From NCBI RefSeq assembly GCF_000003815.2, contig NC_049987.1, positions 12,484,778 through 12,548,777 of the forward strand: DNA of 64,000 bases, in the 5' to 3' direction. The notes under the pieces are model-generated. The model was not told where the DNA came from, did not search any database, and saw only the letters and a list, made by a program, of their open reading frames with translations. Positions 22,801 to 35,883 of the stretch are shown one piece after another. Positions within the stretch are counted from its first letter, which is position 1, and every line of letters begins with the position of its first letter. The translations under genes and the position numbers were made by a program. The stretch comes from Branchiostoma floridae (taxonomy: Eukaryota > Chordata > Leptocardii > Amphioxiformes > Branchiostomatidae).

Positions 22801-25800
22801 GACCATCTGCCCAAATTTCCAAGCACAATGTAGCAAACTGTGTTTAGTTTAAAAAAGATTTTTTTGTACTATTTTTGAACAGGTGTCATCCCTGATGCTG
22901 CCACCATCCACGCTGCCAGGAAGCGTCGGCAGATGCTGCGGGAGACTGGAGGGGAGGACTTCGTTCCCCTGGACGACACACAGCGTGTCCAGGGAGAGAA
23001 GTCCCGTCTGGTACGGGAAGACGAGAACGACAGAAGTGATAGCGAGGAGGAGAGGATCGACTTCCGTGGAGTCAACCCAGCGCGGTCTCGTAGGGAAGAC
23101 ATTATGGAGGTGTTAGAAGGTAGGAATGAAAAGTGCTCTTCTAAAAACCATTATGAAACTGCAATAGTCATTAGTAACAAGTTAGAGTGTTGGGCTTCTA
23201 ACAAGGTGGTGTTGAAGATGGAATCCAACATCAACTTCAAGTGAAGAGTGTTTATTAATATTATCACCATGAAATGGGAGGTTTTGTTTTTGATTTGTCT
23301 GTGCTAGGCATGTCCGGGACACTGACAGCAAGTTAGCTCCAAGGTGGCAGAAAAGGTTGTGATCTCATTTCCTGTCTTTATCTCTATATTCTCTCTTTCA
23401 ATGAAACAAGGAACTTACATGGAATAAATGAGGTCTTCGATTTCTTTTAACATTTTCTTTTTCTTTTCAGGAAGCGACAGTGAGGAGGGGGAACGTGACC
23501 AGGATGAGGAAGTCAAGAGATGGGAGCAGGAGCAGATCAGGAAGGGCGTCAGCATCCCACAGGTAACCATGGCAACCACCACCTTAGCAGGGCTATCTCT
23601 GAACAAGGTAATGCCCTTTGTAGGCAAGCCACCATGGAACAAGGTAACAACCTTTTAGAACCATTGATTTGTAAACTACAATTCAAGTGAAAAAATGTCA
23701 TCAATTGCTTTAGCCTAATAATAATGTAGTCATTTTTAAGGTGGATTGAAGACATTGTTGGCATCCTTCTGATATAGTAACCATCATGATTTCATAGCAT
23801 TTGTAGTTTCAAACATACAGTTACTGCAGCAAATATCTTTGTGTGCATTCACTGGTGATTTATGTTATGTTACTTCCTGTAGACTTTGAGTCTTGTTTTA
23901 CAATAGATTTTGAATATTCCAGGTCCAGACCACCCAACCACAACAGGACTATAACTACTACCAGCAGCAATACATGTACCAGCAGCCTTCTGTGTACATG
24001 GGCACCCCCCAGCCAGTGGTACAGCCCTACAGTGGAGGGTACAACCTCCCCTCCATGCCTCCCACCTCAGGCCCAATGGTACCTCCCAGTCAGCTGCCTA
24101 CAGTTACTCTGGAGTCTGTGAAGGACCGACTGAGGGACAGGTATGTGCAAATAAAAGTAAAGAAGTCAAGTGTGAAAACCTGTACTTTAACAACAGAAGG
24201 ACCTGCTGACTATCACATTCCTTCTCCCTTCCATCCTCTTTTTTTTCTGATTTTCTCATCTTGTCTCCACTCACTGAATCACTCCTTTCTCATTGAATGT
24301 CCTCTTTATCTCATCTGTTTTCATCTCTTTCTTTACATTTAGTTTTGATAAACAAGCACAGGAAAAATGTTGTCCTTATGGTTATAAACTGCCAGTGATG
24401 TATTGTAAGCAGTGATGTAGCAAAATGAAACTGTTTGAAAATGATTTCTGTCTGCTGGTAATAAACCTGATTGTATGTGTTGCAAGGTTGGATTCCTTGA
24501 AGCAGGTACACTCCGCCCACCAGCGCGAGCACGATAAACACACGTATGACATGGACTCCTCCGTGAACGTTGTCGATGACATCGAGGGGTCGGCAGACGA
24601 CGTAGAGCGACAGTTCACGTTCTTCCAAGAGATGAGGGGGTATGTGAGAGACTTGGTAGAATGTCTAAATGAGAAGGTACGTCTTGACAGGGAGGCAGCA
24701 AGCCATAATAGCCGGGGGTGTAGGCAGGGGGTTGTGCTAAGATGTTCCTGAATCTCAAAACTGTTGTAAGAAAAGTGGAAAAACTCAAGGGATAGCCCAA
24801 TTATTGCTCAGCCTCTACTCTTTAAGTGAGATTGATGTAAATTAAATCATTGTTGACCTCCCTCAGGACCAGTATGGAAAGTTAGATTCTTGACAATGTT
24901 TACTGTTACGTTAAGGAAAACAGTTTTTACATTGTACTGTACTTGCCCAAAGTACAAGGTACAGTAGCTGTTATTGATAGTGTGGCTATTGGGAAGCTGC
25001 CTCCCTTCCTTTCCATTGACTCGGTCCGCATTAGACTTGTGCTTATATGGTTTGAGAAGTGGCAGCTGCTTTGTGAACACATCAGTTGTTTACGAATGTG
25101 TGTATGTGCGTGTGTGCAGATGTGTGTTTACATGTACATTGTATGTCATTACTTATAGGTTAGACATATCTGCATTAAATGATAGTGATGACAGCTGTGT
25201 GCATTGACTTAACTGTCAACCTCTTCAATACATTTATTCTAAAGTAAGATGACTGTTGAAGTTAAAATTGTACATGTACTGTCTTCCTTTAAGAGTGTAA
25301 CTAGACATGCCTTATTCCTATCTAAAGGCTTTGATTCAAATTTCTGCACAGATTTTGGTCTTGATATTGTGTCGACTATGGGACATGGCCATGGAAATGT
25401 TTTAGATTAGGGTATCTTTGAATACCTTGACTTCCTGGATACTTGTCCAGTCATGTTCTTACAGATACTTGGAAGAAGATGCACTATCTCAAGCTTATTT
25501 CGTAGCTTGTCAGATGACATGCATGCAGATAGCTGATAGCACATTATATGTATTCACTTTACCTCATCTCAACTGTCTTTTCAATGATAGCAGATTATCA
25601 TTTTAGTTAATCAGAGTTGACTTGGACAGTTGCTACATGTAACAGAAAATGACAATTCCTTATAGATCTACAAAATTTTTAATGTACCTCAATGACATAA
25701 AAGGATCTTTATCTTTGTCAAGCAGGGCTTTAAACAGGTTTTTTAACCAGGACATTCTCAACACAATACATTTTTAAGTTAAAGTCAGAAAATGTGGTTT

Positions 25801-28800
25801 AGGGTGATGACTGTATCAGCCCCTTACATCAAAACTTAAAGCCAACCTCGTTTGGCATGTGTTAGATTTCTGTTGCATTGAAACCGATGTGTAATACCAA
25901 AGGGAGGTTACGGTACATCAGCTATACAACATGGATACAGATACAGAATATGCTGTGCATCTACATTTTTATCTACCTAATATGGGTTGACCTTGTCCTA
26001 TTCTAATGCCTTGAGTTGAAACAGTTGACTCTTTGCCCATACAGATATGATGATCCAACTCTTTCCCTCTGTTCCTGCAGGTCCCCAAAATCGACCAACT
26101 GGAGACGGCCATGCACACGTTGCTACGGCAACGGGCTGAGAGGTTTGTACAGCGTCGCCAGGATGACACCAAAGATGAGAGCGAGGAACAGATGAACAAA
26201 ACCAGTAAGTTCAAAAGTTCCTGATCCAAATCAACTGAAAAGTTTGTGACATTTGCCTACTTTGTAGAATGAAATGCTATTCCGTGTATTGTCTGATTGA
26301 TGTACATGTATTTTTAGCATGGAAATTTCTGTGCAGTTATGTTTCTTGTCCATGGTCCTTTTGAAAACGAAGTACGGATGACATACTTTTTTGTAAATGG
26401 TTGGATGTTTCAGATGGCATCTGCTGCCTTTCCTCAGTAACTGAATCTTTTGTCCAAAATGTATTTAACCAAAACTTTGAATTGATTTTGATAATTGAGT
26501 CAAGGACAATCATAACACAGTAGGGATGATATAGTCTTATATGCACGGAAATATATTGATTGTAGATTGGCAACATTTGTGATCCAAAACCAAATGTTTT
26601 CTCCCTCAGACAAGGCGGCAGGCAGTCTGGACACGATGGGCAGAGACTCTCCAGGCTTTGCAGAGGTCAAGAAGAGAAGAATAGCTGAGAGGGAGGCGCG
26701 AAGGTCGGATACAATGGTTATTGTCTCTGCAGATGTGTTAATCCCAGAAGGTTGGTTAGTCAGTGCAGTGGGCCATGGACAGAGAGAGTTACACAAATGG
26801 TACATGTAGCATGTACTACAATGGTAGCCCAGCAATGCTACTACATACGTACCAATAATAATGGACAATACTTCATGAGGTAAATTGCATTGGGGTGGCT
26901 ACAGATGGCCTCCAGAGCAGAGGTAGATTTTGGTATTGCAGACTGATGCAGGACATACGATATGGTGTATGCTTGTGCCACGTGTGTCAAGGGCCTTTTT
27001 GGCTTGGCTTCACAGTCCTTTCATTGGCCCAAGCACACTATACATTTCCTCAATCAACTGAGGTGTCTTGTGTTAGATATTGCAAATAGATGGTCTGACT
27101 GCTTGTCTTAGCATTCAAGACTAATGGTGAGTTCTTCTGTGTATATGTGTAGTTAAGGACAGCTGCCTCCAGGCAGATATTTGTGTTGTCAGTGCAGTAC
27201 TACATACTGATATTCTTGCTGATGTGCAAGTGGGAAGGACTTGATTTTGTTAGATATCTAATCTAATTAGGTTTTAGATACAAGAATTAGCCATGAAACT
27301 GCTATACACACTAATTACAGACTACATTTGGAAGATGTGGGACATATCTTTTTCTCCTGTCTGTTGTAGGTCGAGACGGCGCCGTGCCAGGCAGGCGGTG
27401 GATCCCCCTGTCCCCCATCATGAGGGAATGTCCAGTGATGAGGAGGAACAAGAGACAGACATACTCAGGTTTAACTCGGAAAAAGGTGAACTTTGCTGGC
27501 ATGCTTCTCACAGACCTCCAATATGACAATGAAATACAAATTTATTGCTGATATTCTCTGGTAACTCCATATCTAATGCAAGAGTGCAGAAGATAATTCA
27601 AATGTAGATCATGTTGCAATTTTACTTTTTTATACTTCTATTGTAATACAAGTTGTTCTGCTGTAGATACTCAGTAGAGGAACTTGTGTCTTCACAGATC
27701 GCATTGTGGCAGAGAGAGGGAAGGTATTTGAGGACGTGGTGGATGACTTCTGCACCTTCCGAGCCATCAAGACCAAGTTCGAGAGGTGGAAGTATGACTT
27801 TGGAGAGCCATACAACGAAGCCTACATCTCCCTCTGTCTTCCCAAACTCTTCACACCGTTCGTAAGGCTGGAGCTTCTCACGTGGAACCCTCTTGAGGTA
27901 GTATCCTTGTGTTCAGATGATCTAAATTTTTGTTCTAATAGCTACTTCACTGTTGCAAGTGCAGTGTAATGCCTTGTTGATAATGTGCAAAAGCTGTGAA
28001 CGTGTTGTGTATTATAGATCTTAAAGAAATTTTATTGTACTTTTTGACTAAGGCAATGTATTTTTCTTTCTATCCTACTCTCAGGCCAATGCACAAGACT
28101 TGGAAGATATGGCCTGGTATGACTCCTTGCTGTTTTACGGCTTCCGGGAGACGACCCAGCTCACCAAGGATGACCCCGATGTCAAGCTCCTCCCTAGCAT
28201 AGTTGAAAAAGTGGTACTGCAGAAACTGACTGGTAGGTAGAGTGTAATAGGGACTGAAGCAGAGTTTGGAGACTGACTGGGACAGCTGTACATGTCAAAT
28301 GTTTTCTTATGCTTTTTTCAGGTGAAGGATGAAATCTGCTGTATGGTTGGTACATGTGATGTTAATATAAGTTTGGTATCTGTGGGAGAGTTGAAGGATA
28401 GTTACTGACGAACAGATATATGTTTTGTTTTATTATGAACACACTGTTACATCAATATTTGTCCAACTAAAGATCTGTCAAACCTGGTGTGAATTTTGTT
28501 TGGGTGACCGGTTTTGGGAAATGTTATATACATGTATTTCATGCATTTTGATGGAGCAAATCAACTTCTTGTTGTAACTGCTCTGGATAAGAATGTGTAG
28601 ACTGTAATGTTTTACAGACACCATTGCTCATGTAGGGATCCCAGTTTTCCTGATGTTCACAGATCAGCTTTCTCCCCTCAGGTCTTGCTGAACACGTATG
28701 GGACCCGATGTCGACCCGTCAGACCCAGAGGTTGGTAACCCTGGTACAGAGACTGGTGGACGACTACCCCACGGTTGCCGGGGACAACAAGGCCACGCAG

Positions 28801-30975
28801 GCGCTACTCAGGACCGTGCTGAGCAGGATGAGGAAAACACTGGATGATGACATCTTCATGCCGCTCTATCCTAAAGGGTGGGTTACGATAATCAGTCACA
28901 ATTTCTTATGGATACAAAATGGAAATATTGATTATTATGAAAAATAGTGTACATCTTGATTAAACTGGAATGTGGTGATTGGTAAAACTGATGTCTGGAA
29001 GCAATTTGTACTTTCAGTTTTTAATTTGCACTCATTTTGTTCCAGGGTGTTGGAGAACAAGGCTTCGGGAGCATACTACTTTTTGCAGAGACAATTCTGG
29101 ACCTGTGTGAAGGTAAGGACTCACTCTCTACTAGAAATTGGTTTGGTTTGGGTAGGTTAGGGTATTCAATGAAGGTGAAAAGTTGGGAAATCTTGATAAT
29201 TATCAAAGACAAATGATCATGTCACTGTGTAGTTTATAGCAGGAATATGGAGAACATCAATGTAATAAGGCTCATTGTAATAACATTTTAAACTTTAAGA
29301 ATGAAGTCAACTGCAGGGTTGACTCCAAGACCCGTTCCTCTGTCCTGGGACGGAAATTTGCTTGTTGGGACGGAGAAAAATATCACCCAATCCGTCCCCA
29401 AAAATCTGAAATTCAGTACTTAATTTGATGAAAATGTGGTTTCATAAGATTAAAATGAGTTTACAAAGAAAATCAACAACATTGGCCAAAACAATGAGTG
29501 GGACAGAAAAAAATTTCAGCTAGAGACAACCCTGGTCAAATGATACACATGTAGGAGATCAAACTTTAATGTATATGTTAAATGTGCTCCCACCCCCTCC
29601 CTCCAGTTGCTAGGTAACATGCTGCAGTGGCACAGTATCCTGGCGAGGGAGCCCCTGATGGAGCTGTGTGTGGACGGCCTGCTCAACAGGTACATGCTGC
29701 TGGCTCTACAGAACTCGGAAGTCAACGAGGACAGCATTGAGAAGAGTCAGAAGGTGTGTGGTACTGATGTTTAGTTGTTAAAATCTGCATAAGGGATGGG
29801 TACTGGTACAGAAAATTCAGGTACAGGTACAGTCTAGGTCCAGAGGATTAGGTCCAGGCTTGGACCTGAACCTGGACCTAATTATTTGTGAATGGGCGAT
29901 ACTCAAAACAATGGTCCATTTTGCTACAAAGGAATCTGTTTGGTGGAGTATCTACCTTCACTTCAACGCTATACTTCATGATTGATTCATCTTAGCATTT
30001 TCAAACTTGAACGAAAGTAGAGAACAAAAGCAATTCCATAGAGATGGTAGTTGCAACGGAAAGAGGTCCTAAAATCTTCCAAAAGAAAGGCCCTGTCCTA
30101 TTTACGAAAGATAACTTGTCATGGTGTTCATTTTAAGTGTCTCTTGCTTCCACAGATTATTTCCAGTTTCCCTCGTCAGTGGTTTGCAGATATAGAGGGT
30201 GACGAGACGCTGCCCCCCTTACAGAACCTAGCCCGTTACCTCAGCCACTCGGCCAACACCCTACACAAGAACAGCATCGGCTGTCCCGACATAGACAGGA
30301 GAAAAGCAAGGTGAGGGGTAGATACAATACACTATTCAGCAAAATGTGGCTTTTAGTTTCCATATGCACTGCATTATGGGTAAAATGTTAATTTTTACTC
30401 ATTTTTACAGATGTTATGTTTTTAAGAAACCAAGAAATGTCATGAGTGTTGTTAAAAATTTAACATTATTTGCCAGAAATCCACAGTATTTGCTGTGTCA
30501 TGCTAAAGCCATGGAAATTTGATAACTGAGTAAAAAGATAACATGCTTGGACCACAAAAGAAGTGGCCAACAGTAATCATATTATCTGGCTGTGATAAAT
30601 TTGCTATTTGACCTGAAGTCCCAATTTCTGGAGAATCATTATTTTATGTCTCTCATTGTTTGATTGGTTGGTTGGTTGTCCTGAGGTTTGGTTGTTGAAC
30701 CTCATATTCAAAACAAGAAAGGTTTTATGTATTTACATTGAGTAGGTTAATTCCAGTGCCACAAAGCTTTGATTTGCATCTAACATTAATGTGTCTAGTT
30801 GTATCATATTTTGATTACCCCACAACTCTCTCATCTGTGCCTACCCTTTCCTTACAGGGAGAACATTAAGCAGGTGGCTAAGCTGCTGGTGCAGATCCAT
30901 GCCTTGGACCACGCCCTGCAGGTCGCCAGGGAACATAGCCTGAAGGACCTCAAACAGATGGTTGTCGGGCGGTAG
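19808..30975 (+). CDS. PAXBP1: PAXBP1 (GCFC family), PAX3/7-binding and splicing-linked protein
   Basis: Coding exons: 19808-20069, 20340-20461, 21175-21337, 22883-23119, 23471-23562, 23923-24140, 24487-24676, 26081-26204, 26610-26703, 27370-27485, 27698-27897, 28085-28232, 28682-28877, 29046-29112, 29607-29753, 30156-30310, 30858-30975. All joins keep frame, giving 882 aa (human about 917). Recognisable segments are the basic N-terminus MFPRKKQRNLRRRNDSEE, FRVKKSSHSKR, IPDAATIHAARKRRQM, LVREDEND, RWEQEQIRKGVSIPQ, FFQEMRGYVRDLVECLNEK, RRIAEREARR, GKVFEDV, AYISLCLPKLFTP, RKTLDDDIFMPLYPK and ENIKQVAKLL, all in the family order. The Tyr/Gln/Pro-rich stretch of exon 6 is a low-complexity linker. 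The human protein is nuclear, links PAX3/7 to a histone methyltransferase complex and associates with spliceosomal factors. A start at 19808 gives the conserved N-terminus. Confidence 0.95.
20729..20936. mobile_element. 208-bp MITE, TIR CTGTAAATGC (copy A)
   Basis: Ends CTGTAAATGC and GCATTTACAG are inverted copies, each flanked by TA. The interior holds several CCGCGAA(C/T)TTAAA-type short inverted segments. A second copy is at 30998-31192, which confirms mobility. Non-coding; it lies in PAXBP1 intron 2. Confidence 0.85.
21385..22725. mobile_element. 1.34-kb TIR element with GTAAGTCTCTTTA ends
   Basis: The ends GTAAGTCTCTTTA and TAAAGAGACTTAC are inverted copies, and the subterminal parts on both sides carry CGCGG-rich short inverted repeats (GATTCGCGG..., CCGCGGATC). 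The interior holds only short frames with no recognisable transposase. It fills most of PAXBP1 intron 3. The target duplication is unclear (TA on both sides is possible). Confidence 0.7.
29314..29534. mobile_element. 221-bp hAT-type MITE with 8-bp target duplication
   Basis: The ends are CAGGGTTG and CAACCCTG, typical of hAT elements. The flanks are GTCAACTG on the left and GTCAAATG on the right, an 8-bp duplication with one change. The interior has no open frame. It lies in PAXBP1 intron 14. Confidence 0.8.
29846..29885. repeat. Short palindromic repeat
   Basis: ATTAGGTCCAGG and its reverse complement CCTGGACCTAAT face each other across about 12 bases that themselves carry GGACCT. Together with the preceding GGTACAGGTACAG it is probably a simple-repeat derived hairpin in PAXBP1 intron 15. 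Confidence 0.5.
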
Positions 30976-31930
30976 CACATGGTTACCAAACAGGATACTG
31001 TAAATGCAGAAATGTTCGCGGTGGATTAATTAAGTGGTTTTTGCGGTGAGGTGGTTAAAACCACCGCAAACATTTTTCTATTATGGTATTAGACTGCAGT
31101 GTATGGTGTTACCGCGAACTTAAATCCACCACGAAAAAGCCTTTTCCCGCTACCGCGAAATTAAATCCCCGCAAACCTAAATGCATTTACAGTACTACAT
31201 CCGTCAGAAACTTGAGGAACATGGGCCATGAAAACAGAAATCACCACCTGTAGCTTTACACTCATCAGCTTGTGGTCAGTTAGTATGGTAAAGGATATCT
31301 AGTGCATTGTAAAGTAAGTCTTCATGAGGTAATAATATTGAGAAGCACAAACTTAGATGGGTGAGGAAGGACTAGGTCAGATTAAAGAAATCTCCAATTG
31401 TTTCCATCTCACGTGAACTGGGTTGACAGACTGATTCTGGTGTAGAAATGGCCATTGTAACAAACATATAATTAATGTGAATTTAGTACGCCTCATTCTT
31501 ACATAAAACTGCAGTTGGACAGAGGATTCATCCTTTCTGTAATAACTTGAGTCTGTACAAGTCCATATTGTGTACTGGTGCAGTCTCTATGCTAGCAGTA
31601 TGTTTAATAATAGTGAAGAAATACTGTCATGTTAGAATATGATGTCCTTTCCACTTTTACATTATACAACTATCATGAGGAAATACCTGCCTTTGATCAA
31701 CATTTCATTGCCTTTGATCAACATTTCATTGAACAGACTAAAACATCCATCCTAAATTTTAGCACTTTCTAATCGTGTTAGGTGAAGACTAGTGTATAGT
31801 TTGACTTGAGTAGGAAACTGTGAACATTGTACATACAGGAAAGATGTGAAAGCTGTATACAGTATATCTACAGAGTTTTGTGGAGGTCTACTGTCAAAAG
31901 AGTCAAATAAAACTTGATCTTTTTGCATAG
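30976..31930 (+). other. Probable PAXBP1 3' UTR, AATAAA at 31906
   Basis: Non-coding sequence from the stop to an AATAAA at 31906-31911. It includes the MITE copy B and a 21-bp tandem duplication (GCCTTTGATCAACATTTCATT twice near 31690-31731). The 3' end is inferred. Confidence 0.45.
30998..31192. mobile_element. 195-bp MITE, TIR CTGTAAATGC (copy B)
   Basis: Same ends and TA flanks as copy A at 20729-20936, with shared internal segments such as TACCGCGAACTTAAA and CTACCGCGAAATTAAATCCC. It begins 22 bases after the PAXBP1 stop codon, so it lies in the 3' UTR of that transcript. Confidence 0.85.
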
Positions 31931-32196
31931 AAAAATTGTTACTGACTGAATTTGTCAGTCTATTTATTAATCTCCTTGCATCTTGTTCTCTGACAAGTAT
32001 TTTATGTTTCAACTAGCATAAGTTAAAATGATTACCCCAGTATTGTAGGTTTCTTGTATGTCATAGGTTTTGGGGAGGGGAGAGAGAAGCTATCTTATAT
32101 TTTTTATAACCACAAATGACTGACATATTTACCCCATTTACACTTGCAAATGTAAGTCATTTTCCACGGAAACAATATGATATGTTTCAAACTTTC

Positions 32197-32202
32197 TTTA
32201 TT
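32197..32202 (-). terminator. Candidate polyadenylation signal of the CBM14 gene
   Basis: TTTATT on the plus strand reads AATAAA on the minus strand, about 270 bases beyond the stop at 32471. It faces the PAXBP1 signal at 31906 across roughly 290 bases, so the two convergent transcripts end close together. Confidence 0.45.
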
Positions 32203-32470
32203 GCAAAATAGTGTAAAAGCTTACAAAAGAAGCAAAGTCTCAGCAGTATACCATAACTTATAATAAGTTATATGCAGTACAAAATGTAGACTTTTAAGAC
32301 AACCAGACTGACCAGCAGTCCATGATAACACTATGACTATGAAACACGAGCTTTTGCATACTCAGATAAAATCTCTGGACAAACGATAGGGTCTTACAGA
32401 TCACTTATCACACTGAAACTATATGGCTTAGGGCTTCCTGGCTGTTGGTGTCTCCCTGGTACATGTGTAC

Positions 32471-35400
32471 TTACTCTCTTTTGTACTGAAAAAAAAAAAT
32501 ACATACAATAAGTACATATTTTAGTGAATTTTTCAGATAGCAAGTTATATCCATTGCAAATTACATTTTCCTGAAGTTGCTGAGACTACTGAATCGAGCT
32601 ATCTGATTACAATAACGATAGACATCAACAGCCTAATTTTTGCCTGGTTCTGATAATATTGAACACATGAAGTTTAAGTACCACAGTAAAGTCATGGTGT
32701 GTTTGCAAATGTTGCTTTCGGTTGGTAAATTTATCAAACTTCAATATCATCCCGAGATCAAAGTAAGGTATTTCTATTTTTGTGATATTTGCTGTAATCC
32801 TGACATACTTTTGAAGAAAAGCAGTCTAAAAATCCAAATCTAAACCTACCCCGCACGGAGCCATGACGGCCGTGGGCCAGTTGCAGATCATCAGCTCGGC
32901 GTCGAAGACGAGTCCTCCGGCGGGACAGTCGCGGTGGATGGGGTCAGCATGGCCGGCTACACACTGGTAGTACTTAGCACAGTCGTCAGGGTCGGTGTAG
33001 CTGCCGGGGACCTTTCCCAGACACGTGAAGGGTGGACGTGTCATCTCCGTCTGCGGGAATAAGTTGTTCAGTAAGTATCTGAGTGTCTCCTGCAACTAGT
33101 ACTCATAATTTCGTCTACACTGGGACTGGTCACATTCTGATGGGAAACATTTATGTATAATGTATATATACTAGCCTCCATAGCAGGCAATCCGGGCCCT
33201 TTTTTGTCTTTTGGGGCTCAAAAAAATACCTTGTTCCTTTGCTGGTAGTTTCTTTTTGTGCTGTTTCGCTTGCGCTGCTGGCCTGAAGCCTGCTATGGAC
33301 AAAATCAATTTTTGTAGAACAGTTTTACTTTGCTGGATATTGTTACAGGATATCACAATTGCAAGATAACCCACCCCGCATGGTGGCGCCACGTTCTCGG
33401 GCCAGTCGCAGATCTGGTCCTCCTCGTCGAAGACGGTTCCTCCCGGAGCGCATGGGCGGTGGTACAGGGGGTGGCCCACCACGCACTGGTAGTACATGGA
33501 GCAGTCGGCAGGGTCGGAATACAGGCCCTCGGCTCTCCCGTCACAGCTGAAAACTGGTGAGGACAACGAGTCAGTAAGATTTGAAGAGATTGGCAATGTT
33601 GAGATATGTCACTTTTTTTAAAGTGTCTCAAACAGTACCGTACGGTAAGCTAAGAACACATTACAAAATGGTAGAGTAGCCCGGGAGATTGATTAAAACT
33701 GAAATTATTTAAAATTTTGGACGCTAAGTACTGTAGACAATCATGAAACAGAATCATGTTCGTAAGCTTACCTTCGATGGGCTCATCGGTGGTCTCGTCC
33801 CCAGAGCCAATGTCGTCGGTCTCATTCCCAGAGTCTGTTAGGAAGGTATCATCCATCATGTCCATGTCACGAGTTTCATGTTTCGTCTGCAAAAAGTAGT
33901 AGTTGTTAATGCCTCGTGTTGTTCAGTGATTCTATTACTTGTTAAAATGGCTTAAATGTCTAAAATGTAGCAACAAATCGGGCTAAATACCGCGTCTTTT
34001 AAAATGTTAGGAAACTTGGTGACTTACCCCGCACGTGCCGACGACGTTGTAGGGCCAGTCGCAGACTCCCAGCAGGGTGTTGAAGACGAGCCCGTCAGGC
34101 GCACAGGGCCGGTTGTAGGCGGGATGTCCGACCACACACTCCCAGTACATACTGCAGTTCAGCAGGTCTGCGTACAGACCCGGGGCCTTGTCATCACACG
34201 TGAAGGGCTCGGGAGCCTCGGTAACCATCCTCTGTGTCTGGGAATAAAACAAACACAGCATTTTAGTAAATGGTTGTCATTTTGAACATGTTTATAGCGT
34301 GCTGGAATAATCATAAATCAAGTAAAACATGGGCAAACAGGTGGTTGTATGACTTTCTTACCCCGCATGGCGGCGGCACGTTCTCGGGCCAGTCACACAT
34401 GTGGTCTTGTTCGTCGAACACGGGTCCTCCGGGCGCGCATGCGCGGTGGTACACGGGGTGGCCCAGCACACACTCATAGTACATGGAGCAGTTCTTAGGG
34501 TCACTGTACATCCCCGGGGACCTGTCCTCACAGCTGAAAACTGTTAGAAAAGACCTTAGTTAGCTACTGTCGTCACACTGAGAACACTTGCTAGCCTCTC
34601 CGTGCTATCAGAAATACACGTTTTTATTTTCGGCATGTAGCCCTGAAGATGAGTACGTTTTCAACAGCAACAGAAAATCAGTCTGACCACTATGAAATCC
34701 GACACAGCTTGCAGAAAAGATTGAAAACTAGCTTTATAATAACGTCATGCAGTACCTTCATTCATGGTCTCGTCTGTGCTCTCGTCCCCAGACTCCTCAG
34801 TGACATCACGGCGGGAACGTGAAGACTTCGTCTGCGGAGAGAAGAATTGAAGGACGACTCAATTAAAAAGGATGGAATAATCAAATCAAATGTCTAAAAG
34901 AGAGACTGTCCAAAAAGCTTCGAAACTTAGAACGGGCCAATGTAGACGTTTCGAGACGTTTAAATCACCCAGGTATGGCATGCATGACTCTCATTCGGTC
35001 GAGAACACTTACCCCGCACGTACCGACGACGTTGTAGGGCCAGTCACAGACTCCCAGCAGGGTGTTGAAGACGAGTCCGTCAGGCGCACAGGGCCGGTTG
35101 TAGGCGGGATGTCCGACCACACACTCCCAGTACATACTGCAGTTCAGCAGGTCTGCGTACAGACCCGGGGCCTTGTCATCACAGGTGAAGGGCTCGGGAG
35201 CCTCGGTAACCATCCTCTGTGTCTGGGAATAAAACAAACACAGCATTTTAGTAAATGGTTCTCATTTTGAACATGTTTATAGCGTGCTGGAATAATCATA
35301 AATCAAGTAAAACATGGGCAAACAGGTGGTTGTATGACTTTCTTACCCCGCATGGCGGCGGCACGTTCTCGGGCCAGTCACACATGTGGTCTTGTTCGTC

Positions 35401-35883
35401 GAACACGGGTCCTCCAGGCGCGCATGCGCGATGGTACACGGGGTGGCCCAGCACACACTCGTAGTACATGGAGCAGTTCTTAGGGTCACTGTACATCCCC
35501 GGGGACCTGCCCTCACAGCTGAAGGCTTCGGAACTTTGTTCAGCCTTGGGGTTTAAACAAAATGAGAATGCTATAGTCACAATTGTCGATATGGGTATTT
35601 TCGGTATGTTTCTTCCCAGTGGTACACTTTACAAAAAGCCAATCAAAAACTTGCAACCACAGTTTCGCAAAGCATGACTGGACGACTTTATACAACAGAT
35701 TATCATATAGTGTTGGAGGTAAATACTAAAACACAGTATGTATGGTACTAGTATGGCACAAATTAACAGTAGATCACCGAGAACATTTTCAATGTCTAAA
35801 ACCATCACCTGTCGTTTGGAGATCGGGGTGGAGATGGCAAAGCCGACGATGCAAAAGAAAACTATTTCCCTGAAGAACATCAT
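32471..35883 (-). CDS. Secreted protein with six chitin-binding type-2 (CBM14/peritrophin) domains
   Basis: Coding exons in transcript order: 35809-35883, 35347-35544, 35013-35222, 34756-34831, 34362-34540, 34028-34237, 33772-33886, 33375-33553, 32850-33050, 32471-32485. They join in frame to 485 aa. Exon 1 encodes a signal peptide (MMFFREIVFFCIVGFA). Exons 2, 3, 5, 6, 8 and 9 each encode one six-cysteine CBM14 domain, with the family pattern of an aromatic pair before Cys3 (MYYEC, MYWEC or KYYQC) and CDWP or CNWP near the end. Exons 4 and 7 encode Asp/Glu/Ser/Thr-rich linkers. Such proteins bind chitin extracellularly, for instance in gut lining or mucus; the tissue is unknown here. The start at 35883 is preferred over an upstream in-frame ATG at 35976, because a TATA box at 35992-35998 puts transcription start after that ATG. 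The final 15-nt exon (YKRE-stop) is the least certain part. Confidence 0.9.
34022..34535. repeat. Segmental duplication in the CBM14 gene, copy 1
   Basis: Matches 35007-35520 at a constant offset of 985 bases with about nine substitutions and no visible indel. It covers one exon, the 124-base intron and the next exon. The intron is as well conserved as the exons, which points to recent duplication or gene conversion rather than selection on protein alone. Confidence 0.9.
35007..35520. repeat. Segmental duplication in the CBM14 gene, copy 2
   Basis: Partner of 34022-34535. The boundaries fall at the splice donor on the left (shared CTTACCCCGCACGT) and just inside the first conserved cysteine codon on the right. 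Confidence 0.9.

Noticed and set aside
23843..24121. Alternative frame of the Tyr/Gln/Pro-rich PAXBP1 exon 6 as a separate gene
   Set aside because: The in-frame reading joins the conserved exons on both sides; the alternative has no support.
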